From positions 1,071,001-1,135,000 of the forward strand of contig SMMW01000025.1 of NCBI GenBank assembly GCA_004794655.1: a stretch of 64,000 nucleotides of DNA, read 5' to 3'. The stretch is from Marisa cornuarietis (taxonomy: Eukaryota > Mollusca > Gastropoda > Architaenioglossa > Ampullariidae). Within the stretch, counting starts at the first letter, position 1; the number at the start of each line of letters is the position of its first letter. Below are positions 14,304-26,306 of this stretch, one piece after another. The notes under the pieces are model-generated. The model worked only from the letters and a program-made list of their open reading frames with translations, ran no database searches and had not been told where the DNA came from. The position numbers were made by a program, and so were the translations under genes.

Positions 14304-16397
14304 ATGGAGCTCCTCCAACCACCCTCTGCCGAGCAACTTGACTGTGTTTTGCGTCGAGTAGTTGATGACCACGCCCCAGTGTCTCGACGTCTGATGCGCC
14401 AGTCTAAATGTGCGCCTTGGTATTCACAGATCCGCGTTGAACTCCGTGACCTGAAGCGCACGCGCCGGCGAGCTGAACGTGTTTGGCGGAAGACTGGACT
14501 CGCCATCCACAAAGAAATTTACAATGCTGCAAAGCGAAGCGTGGCAAAATGCATTTATGAGGCTAAAACATCATACCTTCAGGGCCAAATAATTAATTGC
14601 ACCTCCTCCAAAAAGCTTTTTGCCATTTGCAATAAAATGACTGGATCTAAGACAGCAACACCACTGCCCACTGCCCACTGCCTACCCTGCTTCACTGCTG
14701 CCGCAAGTTTTTAGTGATTATTTCACCAGCAAGATATCGGACATTCGATCATCATTAGACTCGGCGTCGGCGCTTGACAGCATCTCCTGTGATGTCCTCC
14801 CAGGATGTTCCATGACCAAGTTCCTACCAGTCTCTGAGACCGATGTAAAAGCGGTTATCCTAAAAGCTAAAGCAACAACCTGCGAGTTAGATCCGATGCC
14901 CACGAGCCTTCTGCTCGAGTGCCTAGATACTCTACTTCCTGCCATCACACATATTGTAAATGTCAGCCTGTCGTCAGGTGTTTTCCCATCTCTGTTCAAG
15001 AATGCGGTGGTGAGGCCACTTCTAAAGAAATCCACGCTTGATGTCAATGTGCTAAACAACTACCGCCCAGTCTCCAACTTGTCTTTTCTCTCTAAGATCA
15101 TAGAGAAAATAGTTTTGACACAGCTCTGGGCCTATTTACAAGACCACCATCTTCTTCCACAAGCTCAGTCGGCATATAGACCTTTCCACAGCACTGAGAC
15201 CACTCTTATTAAAGTAACAACAGACATATTATCTGCTCTTGACAGTGGTGATGTTTCTCCATTAACCCTACTGGACCTGTCTGCTGCATTTGACACTATA
15301 GACCACTCTCTGCTTCTTCACAGACTCCACACCCTCTACGGGATTTCTGGACCTGCCTCTCATGGTTCAACTCCTATCTCACTGATAGGACCCAGACTGT
15401 GGTAGTCGATGGTCAGACATCTCGCCCTGCTTCACTTTTCTGTGGCGTTCCCCAAGGCTCAGTACTTGGCCCAGTCCTGTTCATCCTGTATACTAAACCA
15501 CTTTCATCTTGCATCCGGTCTCACCAGGTGTCTCATCAGTCCTATGCAGATGACACGCAGCTTTACTGTTCTATTCCACTGGCTGAGTCTCACTCTGCTA
15601 TTAGCTCTCTAGAAGCTTGTATTAGTGATGTCAAGGGCTGGATGGTGAAAAACAAGCTTAAACTAAATGATGATAAAACGGAAGCCCTCTTGTGCCATAG
15701 AAGAAGACATCAACCTTCACTAGTCAGTCTGCCCAATCACATCAAGGTGGGCGACAGCAACATCACCTTCACGTCATCCGTTAGGAATCTGGGATTTATT
15801 GTCACCGCAGACATGACCCTTGATAAACATGTTACAGCTGTCTGTCAGTCTGCCTACTATGAGCTCCGTAAGATCAGTGCCATCCGTCACTTTCTCTCTA
15901 CACGTGCCACCAACACTCTTGTCTGTGCGTTTGTTCTTTCACGACTTGACTACTGCAACTCCTTGCTGGCAGGCTGCCCCTCATCCCTCATTCAGAAACT
16001 CCAGAGAGTACAGAACTCTGCTGCACGTCTGGTACTTAGAGCAAGGAAACGGGACCATGTCACACCTCTCCTTCGTTTTCTACACTGGCTACCCGTCCGT
16101 TCTCGCATCCAGTACAAACTGTCTGTGCTGTGTTTTAATTTCTTTGCTGGCTCCTGTCCTGACTATTTCTCTGAACTTCTCATCCCTTACTCTCCGGCCA
16201 GACAACTCCGCTCTTCCTCTGACAACCGTACTCTGACTGTTCCTGTCACCAGAACAACAACATATGGTCACAGGACTTTTGGCTACTGTGCTGCAAAACA
16301 ATGGAACTCTCTTCCTCTCCATATCCGCCACCTTCCTACAATTGAATCCTTCAAATCTGCACTGAAAACGCACCTCTTCCTTGAGCACTACTCCTAG
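14304..16397 (+). pseudogene. LINE reverse transcriptase region (broken)
   Basis: Three open frames (14304-14714, 14812-15405, 15399-16397) together encode the linker and reverse transcriptase. Visible family motifs are the ELDPMPTSLL segment (about 14890), NNYRPVSNLSFLSKIIEKIV (15055-15115), SAYRPFHSTETTLIKV (15170-15215), LLDLSAAFDTIDHSLLL (palm motif A, 15270-15320), FCGVPQGSVLGPVLF (15437-15485) and YADDTQLY (catalytic Asp pair, about 15541-15565). After the palm come the thumb-like YCNSLLAG and the C-terminal TTTYGHRTFGYCAAKQWNSL (about 16255-16310), ending in a TAG at 16395-16397. Indels near 14680-14705 and at about 15357 break the frame. Confidence 0.93.
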
Positions 16398-16640
16398 TCC
16401 ACAATGCTAGTCCTTACCCCCCCCCTTCCCTCTTGCTACTTTACCCATCACTATTTTTCTCTGTTCCTGTTACTTGATGCCTTTTGTTATCTGTTTTTGT
16501 CAGTACTGTCGTTTTCTTTCGTCCCCTGTGTTCTGTATCTACTTAGTCCACGTCTCTTCCCCGTTTTAAGCGCTAAGAGCATACTCTCTACGAGTGTGAA
16601 TATGCGCTATAAAAATCTTCACTATTATTATTATTATTAT

Positions 16641-17457
16641 ACGTCCTAAGGCCAGACTTGAAAACTTCAAAGGCGGTAAATGTATGACACTTCACAGTGA
16701 TTCTTAGAATCTTTTACACATCGCCAGTTACCGTGGTACAAGCAGACCGATCTTTCAGCATTCTGGTCAGAGTACAGAAGGTGTTGCGGTCAACGAGGTG
16801 CCGAGATCGGTTAAGCATCTTAGGATAGAGTACTGGCAGTGGGGTCTCGGCTCCTAAGAACAATTGGTTTTGACTGTATTATCCACCTTTTTACGAGTGG
16901 GAAAGGCCGCAAAGCACCACTGCTGTAATTTTAAGGCAATGGGTTGCACCCGGTATTGTACGGACCTCTATTACTCGAGCGAGCAGTGTTGTATTTTTAT
17001 AATGCCTGACACTGTTCCTTGTACTGTATATACGGCTAATAGCCACCTTTATCACACCTACAATAGGCTGTTGGAAATGAAAAATGTACTGTCTTTAGCC
17101 TCGAGTCGTTTCTCTAATTTACTGAGGTTTTGACATCGCTGTTCACGTAACAATCCTCACTCTGGGGATGTTTTCTATGGAGCGGGGCACTACAGGTTTG
17201 ATTCCTTAACATCATGTTTCCTCATTGACTAACCACTCACCTGTAAACAACTCAATGTTCAAGCAGTCATGTAGATCCTAGTATACTTGGCCTTATGTTT
17301 GGAGTCTATATTTCGTTAATGAATGAAATGTAGATATTGACAATCGACTTGTAAACATTGTTAAACACTGGGAAAAAAAATTACAATTACAAGGTGCCTG
17401 GAGTGTCGTCTGTCCCGGGGCACGTGTTGGCTCTCGGCGGCCTTGCGACAAAAACAG

Positions 17458-17493
<36 letters not shown>

Positions 17494-17676
17494 AATAGTT
17501 CGACACGAGAAGCTTCGTTCCAAAAGAGCATAATTGTAGTCAGTGATTACTAAGCAGGCATTCAGACTTGGTACCTCTTGTCTCTCTCTTTCTTTTTTGC
17601 AGCATAAAATCCTTAACATTGATGGAAAATATTAAACGGACTGCATTTTGATTTAGGTTTTCAGAATACTGCTACA
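16641..17676. other. Spacer between LINE and mucin-like gene
   Basis: No coding exon is supported. It contains a (TG)n array at 17459-17492. A tRNA B-box-like CAGGTTTGATTCC occurs at about 17190, but there is no matching A box. The promoter and any untranslated first exon of the downstream gene should lie here; no clear TATA box is placed at a fitting distance. Confidence 0.45.
17459..17492. repeat. (TG)n microsatellite
   Basis: About 17 uninterrupted TG units upstream of the mucin-like gene. Confidence 0.95.
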
Positions 17677-20600
17677 ATGTCTGAATCATCCCGGAAGACT
17701 CATTCTCCTCTCACATGCTTGGTATTTGCAATGTTGGGTGAGTATTTCATTCTACCCTCACACCAGTCTTAGGATACAAAATATTATTTTTACGTATGGA
17801 TACAAGAGCACAGTAAATTTTCGAAATAAAATAAATGATTTGCATTACTAGCAATGCTCTATTGTTTAACAACTTGAGATTAGTTTGTAAAAAAATATAT
17901 CTGGAACACACTTACACACACACAGACATAAACAAAATAACAGACAAGCAGCCAGAAAGATGGACAGAGAAAGACAAAAAAGGAAGCCATAAATAATGGA
18001 TAAATGGAGACAAGAAGCACTGAATAAATGGAACAAACAATTACACAGAGATAAAAAAAGAAATAGGCAAACACACAAGCTGTCAGTCAGGCAGACAAAC
18101 AGAAACAAACAGAAGATAGAGACCGACAAAAAGTCACAAATAATGGATAAACAAATGGAGACAAGAAGCACTGAATAAACAAGAAAACTATTACTAATGA
18201 AATAAAGGGCGAGTGAGCGAACTAAGAAAAAAAAAACGAAATCCGTTATCAGTCACTTTAACCCTTGTTATTGATATCGACAGTTGCATACGCTGGATGT
18301 GCCACGACAGTAAACAGCTCACTAACGACTACTCAGGCTGGTACAGCCCCACCAGCAAGTGTGTCCTCCTCTATCTCTGCAAGTTTATCACCAGCATCCT
18401 CGACGCCTTCTAATTCTTCCGAAACTTCAGCTTCGACGTCCCCTGGCTCCTCGCCTACACCTTCTTCAGGTAATGGAAGTACAGACACGCCAGCTACGTC
18501 TCCTACAACGACTCCTGGTACTGTAACGACAGGACAGAGTGGTGTCAAAGACAGCTCTGTGTCAACGACGACTGCAGCACCTCAGTCTTCTCCGTCTCCC
18601 GGGAGCACAACTCCTGAGACTACGACACCTAATAATAACGGTACCACAGAAGCACCAAAAACAACAGCACTAGCAACAGGAACACCACCAACAGCAGCTC
18701 CAACCACAGAAGGACCAACAACAGCAGCTCCAACCACAGAAGCACCAACAACAGCAGCTCCAACCACAGAAGCACCAACAACAGCAGCTCCAACCTCACC
18801 AGAATCGACAACAACAGCTCCTACCACTCCAGCTCCGACAACACCAGCTCCAACCACTGCACCACCACCTCCCAATAGCAAGCCAATTAAACCAGGTAAG
18901 ACCTTTCTTTGTGTACCATCCGAAGGGAAAATACAGCCCCTTTTCTACTAAGAATAATGCTACGAAAATGTGGAGAGGGGAGACATAAAGATAGGGACAT
19001 AAAATGAAGGCTGTGACAGATTTATTTTAAGACTGGTTTAAGAGCTTTGTTCTCGTTGTCAGCTCGTGTGCAGTTTAAATGCAGTTAAATTGGTGGATTT
19101 GGTTATTCATGTAGAGGTCGTGTATGTTACAGGTTTTCTAAGCTTCAAAGCTGTAGACACACAGGTAGACACACACACATGCGAAAACGCTAACATTCCA
19201 TAAACACACAAACACACGCGCGCACACAAATACAATCTATATGTACACATTTCATATACACAAACAAGTCAGCTGAATCAAGAAGATTGTAGTGATTTCC
19301 TCTGTATTGTAATGATGTCCTGAAAGGTATAATCTGAGCTAGTCACCATGTGCATGACCTAACATCTGAAGATGTGTTACACAACATATCGCCTTCTTTG
19401 TATAACTGACATTTGTGACAGTGGAGGGAAGGTTAGTTTTGTTATTGCTGTGAACATCTAGCCACTCTCTAGTTAAACCAATAAGAAACCACATTCGGAT
19501 GTCTTTGGTCGTGAACGGACGGCGTTGTTGTGGTTACAGATGCTACCTTTCTGCTCACCATCGATGTCGGACCAGGGAAAGATGTGTCTTGCAATGGCTG
19601 CAACTACTCCTCCGTGAAGAACTATGTAAGCTGACTCAGTCTCTGGTGTTTGCGACTTTTGCCTAACAAAACGACTCAAAAGATCGGGAACTTATGAAGT
19701 CAAAGCTGGTTTTAAAATAAGTGTGTTTGGTCTGACTCTGTAGCCTACAGTAATTGCTTATCTTTCGTGTCTTTCTCTTTAAAGTGAAACGGTTTTAGGT
19801 TCCTCAGAAAACATAGTTAAGCTTTAAAGCTCTGACAGCTCACTTAATACGAACAGCATCGCTCACAATGTTTGCTTTTTGTGCAGTTCAAAACCGAATT
19901 CGAAAAAATTCCTGGCTACTTTTCCATCGCTTCAGCGGAAAGGTAAGATAATCGGTGTCTTTTTTTTTAGCCAATCTCTTTTATTCTACCTACACATGCA
20001 CGACTGTACAGGCAAACACAGCAAAACTGGATTTGTCAAAATATTAAAGTTTTCAGTGCCAAAGTAAAATATAACAGCAGGGCCATTGTTTACAAAACAA
20101 TGTGTTTGTGAAGTTCATGGTTCAAAAATTTGTTTCGTGCCGTTTATCTGCTAATGTTGTGAATTTTGCGGATTTTATTTTGTGTGATTTTAATTATGTT
20201 TTACTTTCAGTTAATGTATCACTTTTGGTCAGATTAGCATGAAAATCGTTTTCAATTAATTCCTGTTGTTCTAAAGAGCATAGATGTTAGTCAGAAGGGC
20301 TTGAAGACTTTTTTTAATCACAAAGTGCATGAGGAGCAGCATTCAATATTTCATGTATCAATCAGTTAAGCACAAGGAATAAGGAATGTGATGAAGATGA
20401 AAGTCTGCTGCTACCTGCTTTATACCCACCACTAATTTTGCTTCAGCACTACAGTCTTCAACGTGAACATACGATTTTCCGGAACTGAAATCCAGACTTT
20501 GAATGAAACCCTACGCCAGCAAGAAATCTGGGATGCACTTGTGCGCCTAAACAACACAGTCGGAGCTGGACTATTGGTGATGGAGTCAGCAAAGACTATC

Positions 20601-23600
20601 GCAAGCGCTTGTGAGAGTCGACACATAGCTTAGTCTGATGGTTCTGTATGACAAGCAGCTTACAATAATAGTTCTGTTTGACACAGTTTATTAATAATAG
20701 CACAATATGACACATTGCTGACTGTAATGGCGACGTATGACAAACAGCTGACTAGATTTGTTTGACAGTTTACTATAATAGAGCTATCTGACAACTATCT
20801 TAATATGCTAGCTCTGTTTGACACAGTTTAGTCTAATACAAGAGTACATAGTTTATCATAATGGCGATGTATGATAAATAATTTACGATAATAGCACGCG
20901 CGTGCTTCTTTTTTGTCTATCGTTAGCACTGTCACATTAGTGTTCACTACTAATACAAAGTTATAATGCTCCAAAATATTCATGACAGTGCTTACCCAGG
21001 ACAGAAGCGACACACACATAATCTCTCTTTCTATATATATCTATACAGAGTGAAAGACAGAGATAAGGAAATACGTATGTGTATAGATAAACTCACAACG
21101 CACATATGCACATATCCATTTGTACAGAATGCTTAAGCAGTCGTTCATGGACCTATGCCCCCAGACAGGCAAACACACCTTTCTGACAAATGTGAATTGA
21201 AAAATACAGTTACAATTTGAAGTAATCTACCCAAGTTTAAATTATATGCGAACATAAAAGCCAAATGATCAATCATCATAGAACTATTATGCTGATGATG
21301 AAGAAGATCACACTTGTTGTTTCCGGTTGCTAGTTGCAGAAAAACTTAGTTCATCCTGTAACATGGATGGCGCCTGTGATGTTGAGTACGACTGTACGAA
21401 CGGATATTGCCTTCACAAGTGCGAGGACAGGCCTTGTGGAGATCACGGGACTTGTTCTGTGACCATCAACTCCGGCAAAGCATCCACCGCCTGCGTGTGA
21501 GTACCTGACTGCCTGCTCTTTACTGTGCTGAGTGATGCAGCTTTCTGACTAAAAATGCTTCGGCACATTCCCAAGTCGTTTTGTGAGCGTTAATGCGTGC
21601 AGATAAACATAAGAAAAGCAGAGAAATAAAAGAGAAAATGAGAAAGAGTGAGTGATTAAGGTTTATTTATATTTGGCAACATGACAGAGACCTTTTTAGT
21701 CCAGTTCGCAGATGTCACATCCAGAACGAAACTACCTCTTCCGGAACAAGATTTGAACCCACAATCCATGATTCTCATCTTCTTAGTGACAAGGTTTTCG
21801 ATCGTGCACCACTGGGCCTCACATGAGATAAGGCGCGAGTAGGAGAGGGATAGTAAAAGAGACAGAAGAAAGGCCAAACAGAAAAAAAAAGAGATACAAT
21901 AGCGCCTTGGTCGATCATCGTTTTACAAGCGTTTCGTAAGAAACTGTTATTGCCCCAGAGTTTAATTTGCTGTCATTCACTTCTTATAGCTCTTGGGCAA
22001 CGAGCTAAAGCGCTGACCACTATTCACTCCTCGCACGCACCCCTCGACCTGAATTAACCTTTTGTCGCTCCTGGTAGCTGTCTTCTCTCTTTCTTTGTCT
22101 GGGTTTTCGTGTCAGACGACAGTCTTTAAAGAGCAACAGCGATCTCGACAAAGTCTTCTTCCTTCCTCAAACTTCCCGTATAAATATCTGTGGCTCTGAC
22201 TGTTGGTGGCCCCCACATTTAACAGCAGAGTGTCAAACACGACACAGTTGGTGCTTAGTCTAGCATGCTCAAGAACCTCTTTCTGCGTCTCACTGATCCC
22301 TCATTTTGAGAATTGTGTTTGGCAGAAATCACCGGCGGGATGGGGATGCAGGCAGCTGGACATGAGTGCTAGGCAGTGGCAGGCAATCAGTCAACAACCG
22401 ACTTCAACAACTAAATTAGGACCGTGTTTCTCTTCCGTTGACGGAGTGGGCTATTCAGTACTTCTGTAATTTAGCGGGGGTACCTTACCCTCGCAATCTT
22501 GCTGATAACAATCAGCTCAATTCTGGCTGACTGGGAACCTTGGATCTTGATTCACAATCGTAGATTTTGCGAAATCCTACTGGCCTCTTCTCAAAAATCA
22601 AACTATTCAAACCATGTTTTTCTCTGGGAGAAAACATGCTAAGAAACATGAACTACATCACCTTTGTTGATGCTTCTTTAGATTCACCATGTGGTTGATT
22701 GTTGGGTCCCCTAGCAGTGCGACTGACAGACTCAAGTGACTGCCTGGATTTTAAGTAATGGACTGACAGAATTACATAAGGCAAGAGAATGAAAGACGAA
22801 GGTAAGACAAAATGTTTCATTTGTAATCACTCATGAGTGCCATGCTCTAGACTGATTCATCACTTTTTTTGTCAAATTAGGTTGATTTAGACTGAATTTT
22901 ACTGTCGTCGTTTCTTGTGCAGCTGCAACTCTGACGATGAAACCACATATTCAGGGGAAAAGTGCGAGAAATCCGAGATCAGTCAGAAGAAAGTCGCCGC
23001 CATTGTGGGAGGTGTGCTCGGAGCTTTCTGTGGCTTGTTCATCATCATTATCATCATCATGTGCTGTCGACAACGAAGCAACTCGTCGTCGTCTAGCAAA
23101 TAGTAAGTATTTTTATCTTCCTCTTTCTCTTTCTCTCTCTCTCAATCTCTCTAAAAATAGAAACTGGCATGTTTAAAGACCAATGTTATATTGTTAATAA
23201 ACATACCCCTGATTTTTTTTATATACACCGACTTTAATGTGCACCTGTTAATTTGTTTATAAATCAGTATACCCGTATTTATTTTCCTAATGTTTTTGCT
23301 GGCATTCTTTTTTCTGCAAAACAATTTGTTTTTCTTTAAAGTCAGAACTCAACGAAAAATGTCCATTCCTTGCTTATGATATAATCTCCGCTAACAAGGA
23401 ATCGCCATAGTCTACTTTTCTTTCCATACCTCCTCTTTCTCTATTTATCACTCTGTCTATCCTCTTTATTTTTCATCTTCTATGCTTAAAATCCACTCAG
23501 GGCCTTACTCTGCTATGCGCTTATGCACTTATACTGATAAACATTTACAACATAACCGCTTTGTTATCCATTAAACACTGAATTTTTCTTTCCCTGAAAG

Positions 23601-23712
23601 TTGCACTTCACAGATCTTTGGTAAAGTTGTATCAACGTCTTTTCAATTTTACAGTCAGCTCGGTGGAAATACAAACCCAGGATACAGCTCCATGGGCATG
23701 AAGGAGCTATAA
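17677..23712 (+). CDS. Mucin-like single-pass membrane protein with EGF-like domain (8 exons, 459 aa)
   Basis: Coding exons: 17677-17737, 18284-18895, 19540-19625, 19887-19942, 20447-20610, 21334-21496, 22923-23102, 23655-23712. All have GT-AG borders and the phases join to exactly 460 codons. The ATG has A at -3. Residues 1 to about 27 form a signal peptide (hydrophobic core LTCLVFAMLVAYAG) that spans the first splice junction. Residues ~30-222 are a Ser/Thr/Pro-rich mucin region. Residues ~225-326 alternate predicted strands and helices and could be a SEA-like domain (inference; no GSVVV cleavage motif). Residues 356-395 are an EGF-like domain (Cys 356, 361, 367, 380, 382, 395), preceded by four more Cys (335-352). 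A transmembrane helix covers about 405-429. The 30-residue tail contains NPGY (448-451), an NPxY-type endocytosis/PTB-binding motif. A type I surface glycoprotein is the best reading; its ligand is unknown. Possible poly(A) signals lie at 23801 (ATTAAA), 24312 and 24484 (AATAAA). Confidence 0.87.
18691..18810 (+). repeat. 30-bp coding VNTR in the mucin exon
   Basis: Within exon 2 a 30-bp unit (CAACCACAGAAGCACCAACA plus ACAGCAGCTC) is repeated about three times, nearly base-perfect, giving PTTEAPTTAA decapeptide repeats. It is followed by degenerate TAPTTPAPTT units. Thr and Pro dominate, as expected for dense O-glycosylation. The near-identity of the units means copy number is likely polymorphic. 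The reverse-strand open frames over this exon are shadows of the repeat. Confidence 0.9.
21675..21830 (-). mobile_element. tRNA-derived SINE inside intron 6 of the mucin-like gene
   Basis: Read on the minus strand the segment begins with GAGGCCCAGTGGTGCACGAT (polymerase III A-box-like, about 21804-21822), followed at tRNA-like spacing by GTGGGTTCAAATCTTG (B box GGGTTCAAATC at 21750-21760). A non-tRNA body follows and then an A/T-rich end. This is the head of a tRNA-related SINE inserted antisense in the intron between the EGF-encoding exons. The 3' boundary and target-site duplication are not resolved. It is not a functional tRNA: no cloverleaf acceptor pairing is evident. Confidence 0.72.
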
Positions 23713-26306
23713 AGACACGCTTGGTGTAACAACGAATCAACCCATCTGTCCATTCCAACAGCAAGATTGTGTCCCCTTCCATTACCGAGTTATCTTTTAT
23801 ATTAAATGGTTATGTTTCTTTTCTCCTACGTGACCACTCATTCCAATGGGAAACTGCTTGTTTCCCCTTCCACTCTCGAATTAGTCTTTGTACATGGTTA
23901 TGTTTCTGTTCCCTTACATGACGAGTTGACGAGGACTTCAACTCCGATAAAATGTACTGGAACATTCCCGACTGCTCAAAGAAAACAAACGCTTTATTAT
24001 CCAAGCTTTGCTCTTATCAACGGATTTTTTGTTGACATAACCTTTACAGACACAATCTAGGCATCTCTAACTGAGATGATGATAAAAAAGACTCGTTCCA
24101 GCCTCTTTTAACTTGATTTCCTTTGTAAAAGGGAAATCATCTTGAACAATATACAGCTTGCATAATCCTGTAGGCAGTCAGGTAGGCAAGTATTGTATAA
24201 GTTGTTTACAAAGTATTTTGAAGTAAATGCTAACATTGCAATTTAGTAAGAAGTGATCGGATTACAAACAGAGAGAAAGAGAGACAACCAAAGAGAGGAA
24301 AAGGTAAAAAAAATAAAGAATTTTACTTTGGTGGGCCACTTTGTTTTTTGGTATCAAGCAAACGAAGTTTATTTTGCACACAAACAAAAAAGCCACACAT
24401 ACATAAAACAATTTATAATTACTTACGTACGTCTTGCTGGAGACAATGTATTATATTTCAGCCTGACTCTAGTAATACACATGAATAAATGTGTTGCTTA
24501 AAATTTAACCCCTTAACATTCCGTCTCAGATATTTAGTCAAAACAGCGATTACAACATTCAGTAGTCTTCAGTGTTGGGTGTTCATATTCTTCAATACAC
24601 TGAGATACAATTGATACCTCGGTTTTGAAGATCTCACTACTCTTTTAAATTAGATTGATGCTAGGACTTGATTTACCCCAAAAAAGAAAAAAAGAAATAA
24701 GAATATCGAATGAGTCAATGTACAGTCTTTAGTGCCTTACCTCTATGTGGGTCACTCATTCATTTCGTTTAGACATTTCCCTTCATTTTCTCAAACATTT
24801 ATCATGTTTAGTATTCGGCTATCTACTGGGTTTTTTTTTTCCAAACCTCGTGGGTTATTTCAGACCTCAGTCTCTGTAAAATCTTCCTGAACAGTAGACT
24901 GAGTAGACTTAAATTTTTTTTTTAACGTGCACCTCCCAGATTGGGAAAGCTATTTTTAGTCAAGTATTTTATTTAGATAATTTGGACAGGTGCATATTTT
25001 AAACAGAAATGTCTTTTGTTGCTTAAATCAATAGTCTCACATAATGTTGTTTTTTGTTCTTTATTCTTGTGACCAATGATGATTTAATGAAGACAATTAG
25101 TGAGACTAATAAAGCAATTAATTGTTATGTAAGTTTATTTAAAATGGTTTGTGCATATTACCCAGAATTGTGTTATTTCTAACTGTGAGAAGATATTGGA
25201 GTCTGTAAATAGTACTTTTATCAGAAGAAGCATGTGTGGATTATGTACGTTTGGAGATAAAAGATTTGCGGTGAGTCGACTCCTAATGTTATTGCACTTT
25301 GTGTGTCAGTTTGTTGCGCATTAAATACTTAGAAGATGTTGTGTTCAGCTGAATAAAAGTGTGTATAAAATCATGTGTATACTTTACTATACAGCATTCG
25401 ATGTCTGATTTTATTTTAATCGTACAGACCTTACACAATGCTTCTTTTTCGCAAAGATACAAATTTTCAATGTGAGTGTAATGAGATAACATTCCTAAAA
25501 CGTACAAACACACATAGTCAACACAAGCAATGACTCTTTCAATCACATATTTAATCATTCTGCCATAACATATTGCCAATTTATGTTACATAAAATAAAG
25601 CATAAAAGACTAATCCACGTGTTATTGCTTTGCTTAGTGAGGAACTTAAGGTATGAGAATGTCAGTGTGGAAAGAAAGAGTTTAGTAAAATACAAGCTTG
25701 GAACCTTAAGTTTTAAAAATAAACGATTTCATTCATGCGGGAGGTTTTGCATGCACATATACACACGCCTGCGCATGGTCAAAAGGTAAAAAAAACATTT
25801 TGTATTTCTTATACATCAGTTTAGAACTACACTTGGTATGAAAAAGAGCAAATTAATAACTGCCTTAATAAATGCGTTTTAAGTGGGATTTCACTAAGTT
25901 TTAGAATATTAAACTGTTAATTAAATGTTACACAACAGCAGTGGCCGTAGTGATGGAGCAAGAGTAAGCCTTTCTCCAGGGAAAAATGGGGAACTCAAGG
26001 AAATTTGTCTTGTTTCTGAAGTTGAAAAGCAATGTCCAGACCCCGCGGGGATTACTTCTTGTTACTTTACCCCAGGGCACATTTGCCCCCGCTTTATAAC
26101 TGCGGTTCTATGGGTAAAACAATATTTGTGGTGTCTGGACACCACTTTATAATTTTGGAAACAAGTCGCTTGTCCTTGAGAGCCCCATGTTGCCTCAGGG
26201 CAAAGACTTCATAACTACCAACCCAAGGATATTTTAATCTTCTCTCCTGTCTTAGAATTTGCTCATCAGTGCAGGAGCTGTCACTGACCGTGACATAAAT
26301 AGGATG
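23713..26306. other. Convergent 3' region between mucin-like and ependymin-related genes
   Basis: The mucin-like gene (+) and the next gene (-) end towards each other here. It should hold both 3' UTRs. Candidate poly(A) signals for the plus gene are at 23801, 24312, 24484 and 25108. For the minus gene ATTAAA lies at 26238-26233, about 70 nt past its stop. No other coding exon is supported. Confidence 0.5.
26233..26238 (-). terminator. Candidate poly(A) signal ATTAAA of the minus-strand ependymin-related gene
   Basis: ATTAAA on the minus strand, the commonest natural variant of AATAAA, about 70 nt downstream of the stop codon. The nearest exact AATAAA on that strand is roughly 900 nt away (25415-25410), so this is the better candidate for a short 3' UTR. 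Confidence 0.4.

Larger units (their letters stand above)
12949..16640 (+). mobile_element. CR1/L2-like non-LTR retrotransposon (LINE), frameshifted
   Basis: A near full-length second ORF of a LINE: a basic N-terminal region (KKKRRPFRGGRRR at about 13320-13355), an AP-type endonuclease, a linker and a reverse transcriptase with the PQGSVLGP and YADD motifs. The element ends in a 3' UTR with GCGCTATAAAAATC followed by an (ATT)n tail at 16623-16640, the kind of 3' end used by L2/CR1-type elements for target-primed reverse transcription. No ORF1 is visible upstream, so either the element is 5' truncated or its ORF1 lies in unrecognisable sequence; the 5' boundary is uncertain. The polyprotein is broken by three small indels near 14100, 14680-14705 and 15357, so this copy is dead. 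A second fragment of the same family lies at about 42.33-42.58 kb. Confidence 0.95.

Noticed and set aside
17160..17215. B-box-like CAGGTTTGATTCC suggesting a tRNA or SINE
   Set aside because: No A box at a suitable distance and no cloverleaf pairing.
18333..18881. Minus-strand Val/Ala/Gly- and Leu-rich open frames across the mucin exon
   Set aside because: They are antisense shadows of the ACA/CCA-rich mucin repeats on the plus strand.
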